Shown here: positions 7,497 through 19,067 of the stretch, piece by piece
Layout: each line of letters starts with the position of its first letter
Numbering within the stretch: position 1 is the stretch's first letter
From: Rhizobacter sp. OV335
GTDB taxonomy: Bacteria > Pseudomonadota > Gammaproteobacteria > Burkholderiales > Burkholderiaceae_C
NCBI RefSeq assembly: GCF_900142965.1
Contig: NZ_FRCQ01000008.1
Span: 157,744-221,743 of the forward strand
Length of the DNA: 64,000 nt
Direction of reading: 5' to 3'
Program-made: the position numbers and the translations under genes
The notes under the pieces: generated by a model
Seen by the model: only the letters and a program-made list of their open reading frames with translations
What the model was told of the DNA's origin: nothing
Databases searched by the model: none

Positions 7497-8863
7497 GGCC
7501 GCGCCAGCGCCGCCAGCGCCTTCAGGTCGGCCGCGCCGCCGACCTGCCAGCAGGCGCGGATCAGCTCGCTCGTCTTCGCCGCGCCGAGCACCGCATCGGA
7601 CAAGCCGTGGAACTTGGCCTCGAGCGCCGCATCGCTCATCGGCCGCTGCAGCGAGCCGATCGCGTGCTCGACGAACACGTGCACGCGGCGCCCGTCGCGC
7701 AGCACCGCGGTCACGTCGGCGCTGGCCTCGTCGATGCGGTCATCGACCGTGGCAACCACCTTGCGGCGCAGCGCCACCATGTCGGGACGCGTGACCACCG
7801 CATCCGAGAACTCCTCCTCCGCCGCATGCCCGAACACCAGGCCGGCCGCGCAGCCGTGGTACACGCTGAACTTGCCCTGCAGCCCGTCGGCCGGCTCCTT
7901 CTTGCCGGTCAGTTCGAGCACCAGCGAATGCACCTTCAGCTCGATGCGCTCGACGTCTTCCGCGCGCACGCCCTGCTCGCGCAGCTGCACGCAGGCGTCG
8001 ATGCTCGGGTGGATCACGATGCCGCAGGCGAACGGCTTGTAGCTGTTGAACGAGATCTCGAAGCGCTCGCCCAGCTCGTCGGTCACCTCGTTCCAGGCGC
8101 ACTTGGTCGACACCACCTGCGCGAAACCGCGCGGTGCCTCGATCGCCTTCGGGCTGCTGGTGAAGCCGTGGCGCGCGAGCAGCGCCGACATCAGCCCGGC
8201 ACGCGCCGCCGCGCCCGGGTGGAACGGCTTGGTCATCGTGCCGAACTGCTCGCGCAGCCCGACCGGCTGCGACGCCGCGATGCCGAGCGCCATCGCCGTC
8301 TGCTGCACGTCCAGCCCGAGCAGCCGCGCGCAACCGGCGGCCGCGCCCAGCATGCCGGTGGTGCCGGTGATGTGCCAGCCGCGGTCGTAGTGCTCCGGAT
8401 AGACGGTGTTGCCGAGGCGGCAGGCCACGTCGATGCCGATCACCAGCGCGTCGATCAGCGCGCGGCCGCTGGCCCCCTGGTGCTCGGCCAGCGCGAGCAA
8501 CGCCGAGGCCACCGGCCCGGCCGGGTGGATGATGGTCTTCAGGTGCGTGTCGTCGAAGTCGAAGGTGTGCGAGGTGATGCCGTTGACCAGCGCGGCGCTC
8601 GCCATGTCGACGCGCTCGCCGCGGCCGAGCACGGTGGCCTGCGGGGCAGGCTGCAGCATGCTGACCGCCGCCAGCGCGGCGTCGGCCGCCTCGTGGCGGG
8701 CCGCGCCGACGGCGCAGCCGAGCCAGTTCAGGAAGGTGCGGTGCGCCTCGTGGTCGACCGCATCGCTCCAGCCGCGCGACGGGTGTTCGGCGACGAAGCG
8801 GGCGAGGATCTGCGTGATGGGCGGGGCGTTGTGGTCGGCGGCGACCTGGGTGTTGCGGGCCAT
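7493..8863 (-). CDS. MmgE/PrpD family protein (2-methylcitrate dehydratase-like)
   Basis: A 456-residue member of the MmgE/PrpD family, which includes 2-methylcitrate dehydratase and cis-aconitate decarboxylase. Characteristic segments are GCAVGAARHEAADAAL near the N-terminus, the HTFDFDDTHLKTIIHPAGPV block with the His/Asp cluster, ITGTTGMLGAAAGCARLLGL, and KPFACGIVIHPSIDACVQL. The start is the ATG at 8863 (MARNTQVA), just downstream of the TctC stop at 8874; longer frames would run into that gene. There is no prpB or prpC nearby, so the propionate pathway is not supported. A general dehydratase or isomerase role on an imported carboxylate is more likely. Confidence 0.85.
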   Translation of the reverse strand: MARNTQVAADHNAPPITQILARFVAEHPSRGWSDAVDHEAHRTFLNWLGCAVGAARHEAADAALAAVSMLQPAPQATVLGRGERVDMASAALVNGITSHTFDFDDTHLKTIIHPAGPVASALLALAEHQGASGRALIDALVIGIDVACRLGNTVYPEHYDRGWHITGTTGMLGAAAGCARLLGLDVQQTAMALGIAASQPVGLREQFGTMTKPFHPGAAARAGLMSALLARHGFTSSPKAIEAPRGFAQVVSTKCAWNEVTDELGERFEISFNSYKPFACGIVIHPSIDACVQLREQGVRAEDVERIELKVHSLVLELTGKKEPADGLQGKFSVYHGCAAGLVFGHAAEEEFSDAVVTRPDMVALRRKVVATVDDRIDEASADVTAVLRDGRRVHVFVEHAIGSLQRPMSDAALEAKFHGLSDAVLGAAKTSELIRACWQVGGAADLKALAALARP

Positions 8864-8873
8864 GGCGGTCTCT

Positions 8874-9842
8874 TCAGTTGTCGAGTTGGATGTTGCGCGC
8901 CTTGGCCAGCTTGGCCCAGCGCGCGATGTCGTTGCGCATGTAGTCGCCAAACTGCGCCGGCGTCATCGGCGTCGGCTCGACCGCCTCGACGGCCAGCTTC
9001 TCGCGCAGGTCCGGCGCCTTCAGCACGGTCGCCAGCGTCTCGTTGAGCTGGCGCACGATAGTTTCCGGCATGCCGGCCGGGCCGACCACGCCGTACCACT
9101 GCATCGCATCGAAGCCCTTGAAGCCGGATTCCTCGAGCGTCGGCACGTCCTTGGCCTGCGGGTGGCGCTTGGTGCCGGTGACGGCCAGCGCGCGCACGCT
9201 GCCGCTGCGCAGGTGCGGCATCGCGGCGGCCAGGCCGGGGAACATCGCCTGCGTCTGCCCGCCGATCAGGTCGGTGAAGGCCGGTGCGATGCCGCGGTAC
9301 GGCACGTGCACCATGAACGAATCCACCTGCTGCTTGAAGAGCTCCATCGTCAGGTGCGTCAGCGAACCCGGGCCAGCCGAGCCGTAGGCGACCTTGCCGG
9401 GGTTCTTCTTCAGGTAGTCGATGAACTCCTTCAGCGTCTTCACCGGCAGCTGGGCGTTGACCACCAGCACGTTGGGCGTGGCGCCGATCATGCCGATCGG
9501 CGTGAAGTCCTTGACCGCGTCGTACGGCAGCTTGCGCGTGGCCGGGCTGGTGCCGTGCGTGCCGACATAGCCCTGCATCAGCGTGTAGCCGTCGGGTGCC
9601 GCATGGGCAGTGGTTTGTCCGGCGATCACGCCGCCGCCGCCGCCCTGGTTGTCGACCACGATGGTCTGGCCGAGCAGCACGCCCCAGCGTTCGGTGACGG
9701 TGCGGCCGATCATGTCGCTGCCGCCGCCGGCGGCCACCGGCACGATGTAGCGCAGCGGCTTGTTCGGGAACCTGGACTGGGCCTGCGCGAAGGCGGGCAG
9801 CGCCGAAAGGGCTGCGGCGTGCAGCAGCGAACGTCGTTTCAT
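8874..9842 (-). CDS. Tripartite tricarboxylate transporter substrate-binding protein (TctC/Bug family)
   Basis: A 322-residue periplasmic binding protein. The signal peptide is [20 protein letters not shown]. Family hallmarks follow: FPNKPLRYIVPVAAGGGSDM, the VVDNQGGGGGVIAGQTTAHA block, the DGYTLMQG turn and LPYDAVKDFTPIGMI. Bug proteins bind carboxylates and normally deliver them to TctAB membrane subunits; none are encoded nearby, so this is an orphan that must use permeases elsewhere or act as a sensor. Its ATG overlaps the GntR gene stop (ATGA). Such orphans are expanded in Burkholderiales. Confidence 0.9.
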   Translation of the reverse strand: MKRRSLLHAAALSALPAFAQAQSRFPNKPLRYIVPVAAGGGSDMIGRTVTERWGVLLGQTIVVDNQGGGGGVIAGQTTAHAAPDGYTLMQGYVGTHGTSPATRKLPYDAVKDFTPIGMIGATPNVLVVNAQLPVKTLKEFIDYLKKNPGKVAYGSAGPGSLTHLTMELFKQQVDSFMVHVPYRGIAPAFTDLIGGQTQAMFPGLAAAMPHLRSGSVRALAVTGTKRHPQAKDVPTLEESGFKGFDAMQWYGVVGPAGMPETIVRQLNETLATVLKAPDLREKLAVEAVEPTPMTPAQFGDYMRNDIARWAKLAKARNIQLDN

Positions 9843-10546
9843 CGTGTGTCTCCGGTCTGTTGTGGGGGGATCAGGCGCGCATGCGCGTCGGTGACGTGGG
9901 CACGGGCCAGTTGCTCGCAGGCGGCGGCATCGCCCTGGCGCAGCGCCTTCGCGATCTGCAGGTGCTCGGCGATCGAGATGCGCCGGCCGGCGTCGCCCGA
10001 CAGGTTGCTCAGGCGCGCCACGTGCAGGCGCTGGATCACGCCGCGGTAGGCATCCAGCAACTGCCGGTTGCCGACCGCCTCGACGATGGCCCAGTGGAAC
10101 TTCAGGTTCTCGGCGTAATAGGCCTGCGCGTCGCCGCTGTCGACCGAGGCGTTCATCACGCCGATCGCGGCCTCCAGCCGGCGCGCGAGCGGCTGGCGCC
10201 GCGCGGCCGGCAGTGCCGCGACGCGCGACGCGGCATAGCCGTCCTGCATCTCGCGCAGCTCGTACAGCTCGCGCACGTCGATCGCCTCGAGCTGGCGCAC
10301 GAACACACCGGCGTTCTTGCGCGCGACCACCAGGCCGGAGCTTTCGAGCTCGCGCAGCGCCTCGCGCACCGGCACCCGCGAGACCTTCAGGCGGGCCGCG
10401 ATGTCGGGCTCGTTGATGCGCTGGCCGGGCAGCAGCGCGCCATGCAGGATCAGCTCGAGCACGTCGTCGCGCACCAGCTTGGCGAGGGAGGTGTCGCGCA
10501 CATCGTTGAGGCGATCGGCGGTGGCGGAAGCGGTCCAGGGCAGCAT
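9839..10546 (-). CDS. GntR family (FadR-type, FCD domain) transcriptional regulator
   Basis: A 235-residue regulator. The N-terminal winged helix-turn-helix includes [20 protein letters not shown], then [20 protein letters not shown]. The C-terminal all-helical FCD domain has metal-ligand-type residues in [21 protein letters not shown] and [12 protein letters not shown], where His side chains usually bind a divalent metal and carboxylate effectors. It heads a tight operon with TctC, MmgE/PrpD and a hydroxyacid dehydrogenase and most likely controls it in response to a carboxylic acid. A palindrome of FadR/VanR type sits directly on its start codon, which implies autoregulation. Confidence 0.9.
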   Translation of the reverse strand: MLPWTASATADRLNDVRDTSLAKLVRDDVLELILHGALLPGQRINEPDIAARLKVSRVPVREALRELESSGLVVARKNAGVFVRQLEAIDVRELYELREMQDGYAASRVAALPAARRQPLARRLEAAIGVMNASVDSGDAQAYYAENLKFHWAIVEAVGNRQLLDAYRGVIQRLHVARLSNLSGDAGRRISIAEHLQIAKALRQGDAAACEQLARAHVTDAHARLIPPQQTGDTR

Positions 10547-10564
10547 TCGTATATCGTATACGAA
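10546..10564 (-). promoter_or_regulatory. FadR/GntR-type operator abutting the regulator start codon
   Basis: TTCGTATATCGTATACGAA has arms TTCGTATA and TATACGAA around a three-base centre. This matches the TNGTATACNA style of operator bound by FCD-type GntR regulators. Its left end coincides with the first base of the gntR-type ATG, so binding would block initiation. A leaderless or nearly leaderless transcript is possible. Confidence 0.65.
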
Positions 10565-10674
10565 ACGATCGGCGAGCCAGCGGGGTTTGTCAGCATCCCC
10601 CGTTCGGCGGAACCCCGCCCTGGGGCCGCGACACGCTGCGCCTTTATGATGTCCGGTTTCGTGCCTGCGATCCG

Positions 10675-13641
<2,967 letters not shown>

Positions 13642-13708
13642 CGGGAACACCCGCACGAACAGCGTCACCGGACGTGGCTAGACTGCAGCCCTTCGAGAGG
13701 AGCCTGCC

Positions 13709-14314
13709 GTGAGCCTGACTGTTGATTACTACCTGTCCCCGCACTCGCCGTACACCTACCTGGGCCACCAGCGCTTCTGCGAGATCGCGGCGGCCGCGGG
13801 CGCCAAGGTCAACGTGCTGCCGGTCGACCTGGGCGGCAAGGTGTTCCCGGTGTCGGGCGGCCTGCCCTTGTCGAAGCGCGCGCCGCAGCGCCAGGCCTAC
13901 CGGCTGGTCGAACTGAAGCGCTTCAGCGCGTGGCTGAACCAGCCGATCAACCTGCAGCCGAAGTATTTCCCGGTCAACAGCGACGATGCGTCGCAGCTGA
14001 TCATCGCGGTCGACATGAAGGACGGCACCGAGGCGGCGCTGCGCATCACGACGGCGGTGCTGCGGGCGGTGTGGGTGGAAGAGCGCAACATCGCCGACCT
14101 GGCGGTGCTGCAGGCTCTCGTGGCCGAGCAAGGCCTGCCGGCACAACGCATGGACGACGCGCACTCGCAGGCGGTGCACGAGCGCTATGAGCAGGATTCG
14201 GAGGCAGCGATTGCCGCCGGTGTGTTCGGCGCGCCGAGCTACGTGATCGACGGCGAGATCTTCTGGGGGCAGGACCGGCTGGATTTCGTGCAGCGGCGCC
14301 TGCAGCAAGGCTGA
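13709..14314 (+). CDS. 2-hydroxychromene-2-carboxylate isomerase-like DsbA/GST-kappa family protein
   Basis: A 201-residue thioredoxin-fold protein of the HCCA isomerase/GST kappa group, which typically uses glutathione for isomerisation. The N-terminal YYLSPHSPYTYLG segment matches the family active-site region, where a Ser replaces the thioredoxin Cys. The C-terminal VFGAPSYVIDGEIFWGQDRL segment with the cis-Pro loop is diagnostic. The GTG start at 13709 is supported by GAGAGGAG upstream. There are no naphthalene-degradation genes around it, so it is more likely a general glutathione-dependent enzyme than NahD itself. Confidence 0.85.
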   Translation: MSLTVDYYLSPHSPYTYLGHQRFCEIAAAAGAKVNVLPVDLGGKVFPVSGGLPLSKRAPQRQAYRLVELKRFSAWLNQPINLQPKYFPVNSDDASQLIIAVDMKDGTEAALRITTAVLRAVWVEERNIADLAVLQALVAEQGLPAQRMDDAHSQAVHERYEQDSEAAIAAGVFGAPSYVIDGEIFWGQDRLDFVQRRLQQG

Positions 14315-14315
14315 T

Positions 14316-14477
14316 CTATCCGTTGTGAACGGCCGATCCGTCCGCGTCCGACGCATCGGTGACCCAACTACCCTGGATCAACTCCTCGACGTTCGGCTGC
14401 AGCAGCAGCGCGATCAGCGCCACCAGGAGGCCGACCGCCGTGACGACGGTGATGGTTGCAGCAATGAAGAAACTCAT
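14316..14477 (-). CDS. small single-span membrane protein, function unknown
   Basis: A 53-residue protein starting MSFFIAATITVVTAVGLLVA, with one long hydrophobic helix (about 3-27) followed by an acidic tail. The ATG at 14477 has a strong GGAGG five bases upstream, which favours it over the longer frame starting at 14525. It is convergent with the isomerase gene (two bases apart). No family is recognised. Confidence 0.6.
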   Translation of the reverse strand: MSFFIAATITVVTAVGLLVALIALLLQPNVEELIQGSWVTDASDADGSAVHNG

Positions 14478-14531
14478 GGTGGCCTCCGATCGGTACGCCG
14501 CCGGCCTCGCGGCCGGCGTGCGCACCCGTCA

Positions 14532-15077
14532 TCACATGTTGTACTTGGCCTTGGCGCTGTTCACGCAAGCCGTCTTGGCATCACCGGCCAGCGAATCGCA
14601 CTTCTCGGCTTCGGCCTTGTAGGCCGCCGTCTTCTTGTCGTCAGTGGCTTCGGCATTGGCCTTCTTGGTGTCGCGCTCGGCCTTCGCATCGGCCTTGGCC
14701 TTGGTCTCGACGGCCTTGGCTTCCTTCACGCAGACGTCCTTCTCGTTGCCGGCCTTGTCGTCGCAACGCTCCTTCGCGACCTTGTAGTCGGCCTCGGCGA
14801 TGTCTTCCTTCGCCTTGTACGTGGCCTTCGCGGTGCCCTTGTAGTCAGCTTCGGCCATCGCCTCGGTCTTCACGCGAGCCGCCTTCGCTTCGGCGACGCA
14901 GATGTCCTTGGCGTTGCCCGACAGGGATTCGCACTGCTTGTGCGCCGCTTCGTACGTCGATTTGGCCGAGGCCTTGGCCTGGTCGTAGGCGGTCTTGTCG
15001 GCGGCGAAGGCGCCGGTGCTGAACATCAGTGCGGCGACGGCGGCAGTGATACACGACAGCGATTGTTGCTTGGTCAT
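14532..15077 (-). CDS. Lys/Ala-rich periplasmic protein with paired-cysteine repeats
   Basis: A 181-residue exported protein. The signal peptide is MTKQQSLSCITAAVAALMFS, cleaved after GAFA. The mature protein is nearly all Ala, Lys, Glu and Asp and is predicted to be helical. It contains three diverged repeats, each with two cysteines: CESLSGNAKDICVAEAKA, CDDKAGNEKDVCVKEAKA and CDSLAGDAKTACVNSAKA. Each pair (C-x10-C) could form a disulfide hairpin between helices. Similar Lys/Ala-rich proteins of unknown function occur in Burkholderiales and are sometimes mislabelled as TolA-like. No enzymatic motif is present. Confidence 0.7.
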   Translation of the reverse strand: MTKQQSLSCITAAVAALMFSTGAFAADKTAYDQAKASAKSTYEAAHKQCESLSGNAKDICVAEAKAARVKTEAMAEADYKGTAKATYKAKEDIAEADYKVAKERCDDKAGNEKDVCVKEAKAVETKAKADAKAERDTKKANAEATDDKKTAAYKAEAEKCDSLAGDAKTACVNSAKAKYNM

Positions 15078-15284
15078 ATGGATATCTCCTCGAACGGAAT
15101 GGCCTGAAGCCGGTGCGGCAAGCTTAGGCAGCGCCCCTCGGCTGGTCTGCCGGACAACTCAATTTGCGGGTGTGGGAGATGCCCTACAGCTGCGCACAAG
15201 GGCGCGTGACAAGCTGCCGCCGATGGCGGCGCCGCGGGTTCAAGCGGCTTGAGTGCCGCACGGCGCTGCTCGACAATGCCCGCC

Positions 15285-17627
15285 ATGCACCCCCCATCGC
15301 CCGACCTGGAGCGCACGCGCCTGCTCGATTTCGCGCGCGCCTCGGGCGACTGGATGTGGGAGACCGATGCGCAGCTGCGCTACACCTGGGTCTCGGGTGC
15401 GTTCGAGGCGATCACCGGGGTGCCACCGCAGTCGATGATCGGCCGGCAGATCGCCGATTCGCCGCTGCTCGACGAGCTGGCGCACCCGCTGCCCGGCGGG
15501 CGCAGCTTCCACCAGTTGTTGAAGGAGCACCGGCCGATCACCCGCGTGCTGACCGACAAGCACACCGGCCGCGGCGTGCTGCAGATCTCGCGCAGCGCGG
15601 TGCCGGTGTTCGACGCGCAGGGGAAGTTCGCCGGCTACCGCGGCACCGCGCGCGATGTCTCGGCGCACATCGCCGCCGAGCGCCAGGCGCATGCGCAGGC
15701 CGAGCTGCTGCGCAAGCTGTCGTCGCAGGTGCCGGGCGTGATCTTCCAGTTCCAGCTGCACCCCGACGGCACCCTCAGCTATCCGTATGCGAGCGACGCC
15801 TCGCGCGAGCTGTTCGGCGTCGAGCCGCCGCGCGACGGCAACGGCGGCGACCCGACCGTGCCGTTCCGGCTGCTGCATCCCGACGACCAGCGCGGCTACC
15901 TCGACAGCATCGAGGCGTCGGCGCGCGCGCTGTCGCCGTGGCAGCGCAGCTACCGCATCGTGCGCGACGACGGCAGCGTGCGCTGGATGGAAACCCGCGC
16001 GATGCCCGAGCGGCTGGCCGACGGCTCGACGCTGTGGCACGGCTTCACCGCCGACACCACCGCGCAGAAGCAGGCCGAGATCGCGCTGCGCGGCAGCGAG
16101 GAGCGCTGGAGCATGGCCGCCGAGGCCGCGGGCATCGGCGTCGCGCAGTATTCGCTCGCGACCGGCGAGGTCAGCTTCGACCGGCGCGCCTGCGCGAACC
16201 ACGGCCAGCCGTGGCCGCTGGCGCACCACACGCTGGCCGATTTCATCGCCGCGGTGCACCCCGACGACCGCGCCGCCACCGAGGCCGCGATCCAGCGCGC
16301 GCTGGCCACCGACGGCCGGTTGGAGACCCGCTACCGGCTGCTGCGCTCCGACGGCGTGCCGGCGATGCTGGAACTCTTCGCGCGCTGCACGCACGACACC
16401 GCCGGCCGGGTCGACGGCCTGGTCGGCACCTGCCGCGACATCACGCAGCAGGCGGCGCTGGAGCAGTTGCGCCGCGACAAGCAGGCCGCCGAGCAGGCGA
16501 ACCGCGCGAAGAGCGAATTCCTGTCGCGCGTCAGCCATGAGCTGCGCACGCCGCTGAACGGCATCCTCGGCTTCGCGCAGCTGATGTCGCTGGACCGCCT
16601 GCACCCGCTCGCACCCGACCAGCGCCGCCGCATCGACAGCGTGATGCACGCCGGCCGCCACCTGCTCGAGCTGATCAACGACGTGCTGAACCTGGCGCGC
16701 ATCGAGCAGGAAGACTTCTCGCTGAAGCCGGCGCCGGTCGACCTCGCCGCCGCGGTCGAGAGCTGCCTCGCGATGATCCAGCCGCTGGCCGACAACGCCG
16801 GCATCCGGCTGCTCGCGCCGCAGCGGCCCACCGGCTGCTGGGCGATGGCCGATGCGCGCGCGGTCGAGCAGGTGCTGCTGAACCTGCTGTCGAACGCGAT
16901 CAAGTACAACCGCCCCGGCGGCACCGTGCAGCTGGCGTTGCAGTGCGACGGCGAGCGCGTGTCGGTGGCGGTGAGCGACCAGGGCGACGGGCTGACGACC
17001 GCGCAGCAACTGCAGCTGTTCCAGCCGTTCAACCGGCTCGGCGCCGAGCAGCGCCGCATCGAAGGCAGCGGCCTGGGGCTCGTGATCGCGCGCACGCTGG
17101 CAGCGGCGATGCAAGGCGAGCTGCTGTTGCGCAGCACGCCGGGCGAGGGCTCGACCTTCACGCTGCTGCTGCCGGCCGGCGATGCGGCGCAGGCGCCCGA
17201 TGCCGCCACGCTGCCGGCCACGCCACCGGCGGCACCCGTTGCTGCGCAGAAGCACGTGCTCTACATCGAGGACGAGCCGCTGAACGTGATGCTGATGCAG
17301 GAGGTCTTCAAGGGCCGCCCGCAGTGGCGGCTGAGCGTCGCGAGCGATGGCGCCGGCGGCCTCGCGGCGGCGCGCGAGCAGGCGCCGGACCTGCTGCTGA
17401 TCGACATGAACCTGCCGGACACCAGCGGCCTCGCGCTGATCCGCCGGCTGCGCGACGACGCGCGCACCGCCGGGCTGCGCTGCATCGCGCTGTCGGCCGA
17501 CGCGATGCAGCCGCAGATCGATGCCGCGCTCGCCGCCGGCTTCGACGACTACTGGACCAAGCCGATCAACGTGGCGCGCGTGCTGGATGCCGTCGCGAAG
17601 GCGATGGAACAACCCGACGCCCCATGA
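15285..17627 (+). CDS. Hybrid sensor histidine kinase with PAS domains and receiver domain
   Basis: A protein of about 780 residues with no transmembrane segment, so it should be a cytosolic sensor. It has three PAS/PAC repeats in the first 390 residues (for example GDWMWETDAQLRYTWVSGAF, then RIVRDDGSVRWMETRAM). The dimerisation/phosphoacceptor box SHELRTPLNGI has His418. The catalytic ATPase domain has N box NLLSNAIKYN, DQGDGL and GSGLGLVIARTLA. The C-terminal receiver has YIEDEPLN, phospho-acceptor Asp707 in LLIDMNLPD, and WTKPIN. The start is ambiguous between 15276 and 15285. It is monocistronic, with no response regulator next to it, and is closed by a strong terminator. The signal is unknown. 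Confidence 0.92.
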   Translation: MHPPSPDLERTRLLDFARASGDWMWETDAQLRYTWVSGAFEAITGVPPQSMIGRQIADSPLLDELAHPLPGGRSFHQLLKEHRPITRVLTDKHTGRGVLQISRSAVPVFDAQGKFAGYRGTARDVSAHIAAERQAHAQAELLRKLSSQVPGVIFQFQLHPDGTLSYPYASDASRELFGVEPPRDGNGGDPTVPFRLLHPDDQRGYLDSIEASARALSPWQRSYRIVRDDGSVRWMETRAMPERLADGSTLWHGFTADTTAQKQAEIALRGSEERWSMAAEAAGIGVAQYSLATGEVSFDRRACANHGQPWPLAHHTLADFIAAVHPDDRAATEAAIQRALATDGRLETRYRLLRSDGVPAMLELFARCTHDTAGRVDGLVGTCRDITQQAALEQLRRDKQAAEQANRAKSEFLSRVSHELRTPLNGILGFAQLMSLDRLHPLAPDQRRRIDSVMHAGRHLLELINDVLNLARIEQEDFSLKPAPVDLAAAVESCLAMIQPLADNAGIRLLAPQRPTGCWAMADARAVEQVLLNLLSNAIKYNRPGGTVQLALQCDGERVSVAVSDQGDGLTTAQQLQLFQPFNRLGAEQRRIEGSGLGLVIARTLAAAMQGELLLRSTPGEGSTFTLLLPAGDAAQAPDAATLPATPPAAPVAAQKHVLYIEDEPLNVMLMQEVFKGRPQWRLSVASDGAGGLAAAREQAPDLLLIDMNLPDTSGLALIRRLRDDARTAGLRCIALSADAMQPQIDAALAAGFDDYWTKPINVARVLDAVAKAMEQPDAP

Positions 17628-17655
17628 AAAAAGCCGACGCAAGCGTCGGCTTTTT
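17627..17655. terminator. Bidirectional intrinsic terminator
   Basis: An A6 run, stem GCCGACGC (17633-17640), a two-base AA spacer, complementary stem GCGTCGGC (17643-17650) and T5. The symmetric A and T tracts let it serve both the histidine kinase gene and the convergent SWIB gene. Confidence 0.92.
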
Positions 17656-17673
17656 GAGGTGAACAGAACCTGA

Positions 17674-18108
17674 TTACTTCAGGTGGCCGTTGATCAGCTT
17701 GGTCATCTCGAACATCGAGACCTGGGCCTTCTTGAAGATTTCCTTCAGCTTGGCGTCGGCGTTGATCATCGTGCGCTTGGCCTTGTCCTGCAGGTCGTTC
17801 TTCTTGATGTACTCCCACACCTTCTTGGTCACTTCCGTGCGCGGCAGCGGGTTGGCGCCAATCACGGCGGCCAGCGTCGGGCTCGGGGTCATGGCCTTCA
17901 TGAAGGCAGCGTTCGGGGTGCGCTTCTTGGCCGGAGCGGCCTTCTTCGCAGCGGCCTTCTTGGCCGGCGCTGCCTTCTTGGCGGGAGCGGCCTTCTTGGC
18001 CGGCGCGGCTTTCTTCGCCGCTACTTTCTTCGCGGGTGCAGCCTTCTTGGCCGGTGCCGCTTTCTTTGCAGGAGCCGCTTTCCGAGCGGGCGGTTTCGCA
18101 GTTGCCAT
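17674..18108 (-). CDS. SWIB domain protein with histone H1-like lysine-rich N-terminal tail
   Basis: A 144-residue protein with two parts. Residues 9-62 are eight AAPAKK-type repeats resembling the tail of histone H1 and bacterial HctB/AlgP-like proteins, and should bind DNA non-specifically. Residues about 66-144 are a SWIB/MDM2 domain: LAAVIGANPLPRTEVTKKVW, then EYIKKNDLQDKAKRTMINAD and FEMTKLINGHLK. SWIB domains occur in eukaryotic chromatin remodelling factors and in chlamydial proteins. The ATG at 18108 has GGAGAAA upstream. It is probably a nucleoid-associated protein; which DNA processes it affects is unknown. Confidence 0.85.
   Translation of the reverse strand: MATAKPPARKAAPAKKAAPAKKAAPAKKVAAKKAAPAKKAAPAKKAAPAKKAAAKKAAPAKKRTPNAAFMKAMTPSPTLAAVIGANPLPRTEVTKKVWEYIKKNDLQDKAKRTMINADAKLKEIFKKAQVSMFEMTKLINGHLK
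17923..18081 (-). repeat. Tandem repeat encoding AAPAKK units
   Basis: Eight diverged 18-base units encode AAPAKK, with VAAKK and AAAKK interruptions, inside the SWIB protein gene. Codon use differs between units (AAG/AAA, GCC/GCG/GCA), so the array is old rather than freshly duplicated. Copy number could still vary between strains. Confidence 0.8.
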
Positions 18109-18413
18109 GTTGAATTTCTCCATCAATAACGTTGTTGATGTGCCCGGGTTGGGTGAGAGCCGCATGAGCTCTCGGTTCTCCAGGTCCACGTGCGGAGCGA
18201 ATACTACTGCGAGAGTGCTGCATTGAGAAGCAGTTTTCATAGGTGAAACACGCATTCATGCGCCTTCGCGCCATGTTTTGTCGCCTGTGAGCCTCACCTG
18301 CGTGCTCTCGAGGTGTCGTAGCGGGCTGTTACCCGTGCGCATCGAGCGCTTCCGAGAATGCGTTTCGACGGTGCCGCATGGTGCGTTGCCGTCCTTGTCG
18401 AAGGAGACGAACG
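18109..18413. other. Intergenic region with divergent promoters, no gene seen
   Basis: This gap of about 305 bases separates the leftward SWIB gene from the rightward PfpI-type gene. No supported coding frame was found. It holds the ribosome-binding site of the SWIB gene (GGAGAAA near 18118) and AAGGAG (18401-18406) ahead of the PfpI gene. A weak leftward promoter (TTCTCA, 17 bases, TAGTAT) is possible around 18200-18230. Nothing else stands out. Confidence 0.5.
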
Positions 18414-18992
18414 ATGGGCAAGAAGATCCTGATGCTGGTCGGCGACTACGCCGAGGACTACGAGACCATGGTGCCGTTCCAGGCGCTGCAGATGGTCGGC
18501 CACACGGTGCATGCGGCCTGTCCGGACAAGAAGGCCGGCGATTTCGTGATGACCGCGGTGCACGATTTCGAAGGCCAGCAGACCTACTCCGAGAAGCCCG
18601 GCCACCGCTTCACGCTGAACGCGACGTTCGCGTCGGTGAAGGGCGAGGACTACGACGCGCTGCTGATCCCCGGTGGCCGCGCGCCGGAATACCTGCGCAT
18701 GAACCAGCAGGTGATCGCGCTGGTGCAGCACTTCTCGCGCGCCGACAAGCCGATCGCCGCGGTGTGTCACGGCGCGCAGCTGCTCGCGGCGGCCGGCGTG
18801 ATCCGCGGCAAGCGCGTGTCCGCCTACCCGGCCTGCGCGGCCGAGGTGGAGCTGGCCGGCGCGAGCTACGCGGCGATCGAGGTCGACCAGGCGGTGACCG
18901 ACGGCAAGCTCGTCACCGCACCGGCCTGGCCGGCGCATGCGGCCTGGCTGGCGCAGTTCCTCACGGTGCTCGGCACGCGCATCCAGCACTGA
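18414..18992 (+). CDS. DJ-1/PfpI family protein
   Basis: A 192-residue protein of the class I glutamine amidotransferase-like superfamily. The nucleophile elbow is AVCHGAQ, with Cys118 followed by His119, as in PfpI-type proteins. An acidic residue in the N-terminal DYAEDYE segment fits the family triad. [10 protein letters not shown] precedes the nucleophile. Members act as intracellular peptidases, deglycases or chaperones; which applies here is not visible. The ribosome-binding site AAGGAG is well placed. It appears monocistronic. Confidence 0.88.
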   Translation: MGKKILMLVGDYAEDYETMVPFQALQMVGHTVHAACPDKKAGDFVMTAVHDFEGQQTYSEKPGHRFTLNATFASVKGEDYDALLIPGGRAPEYLRMNQQVIALVQHFSRADKPIAAVCHGAQLLAAAGVIRGKRVSAYPACAAEVELAGASYAAIEVDQAVTDGKLVTAPAWPAHAAWLAQFLTVLGTRIQH

Positions 18993-19067
18993 AGAAACCC
19001 CTCGTTGCAGCGGGCCGGGGATCGTCCGAAGATGACGCCCCGCTCCGCCGCATCGAGGAACACGACC

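Noticed and set aside
10565..10674. LexA/SOS box upstream of uvrA
   Set aside because: No CTGT-N8-ACAG type element was seen; only a lone TATGAT -10-like box (10645-10650).
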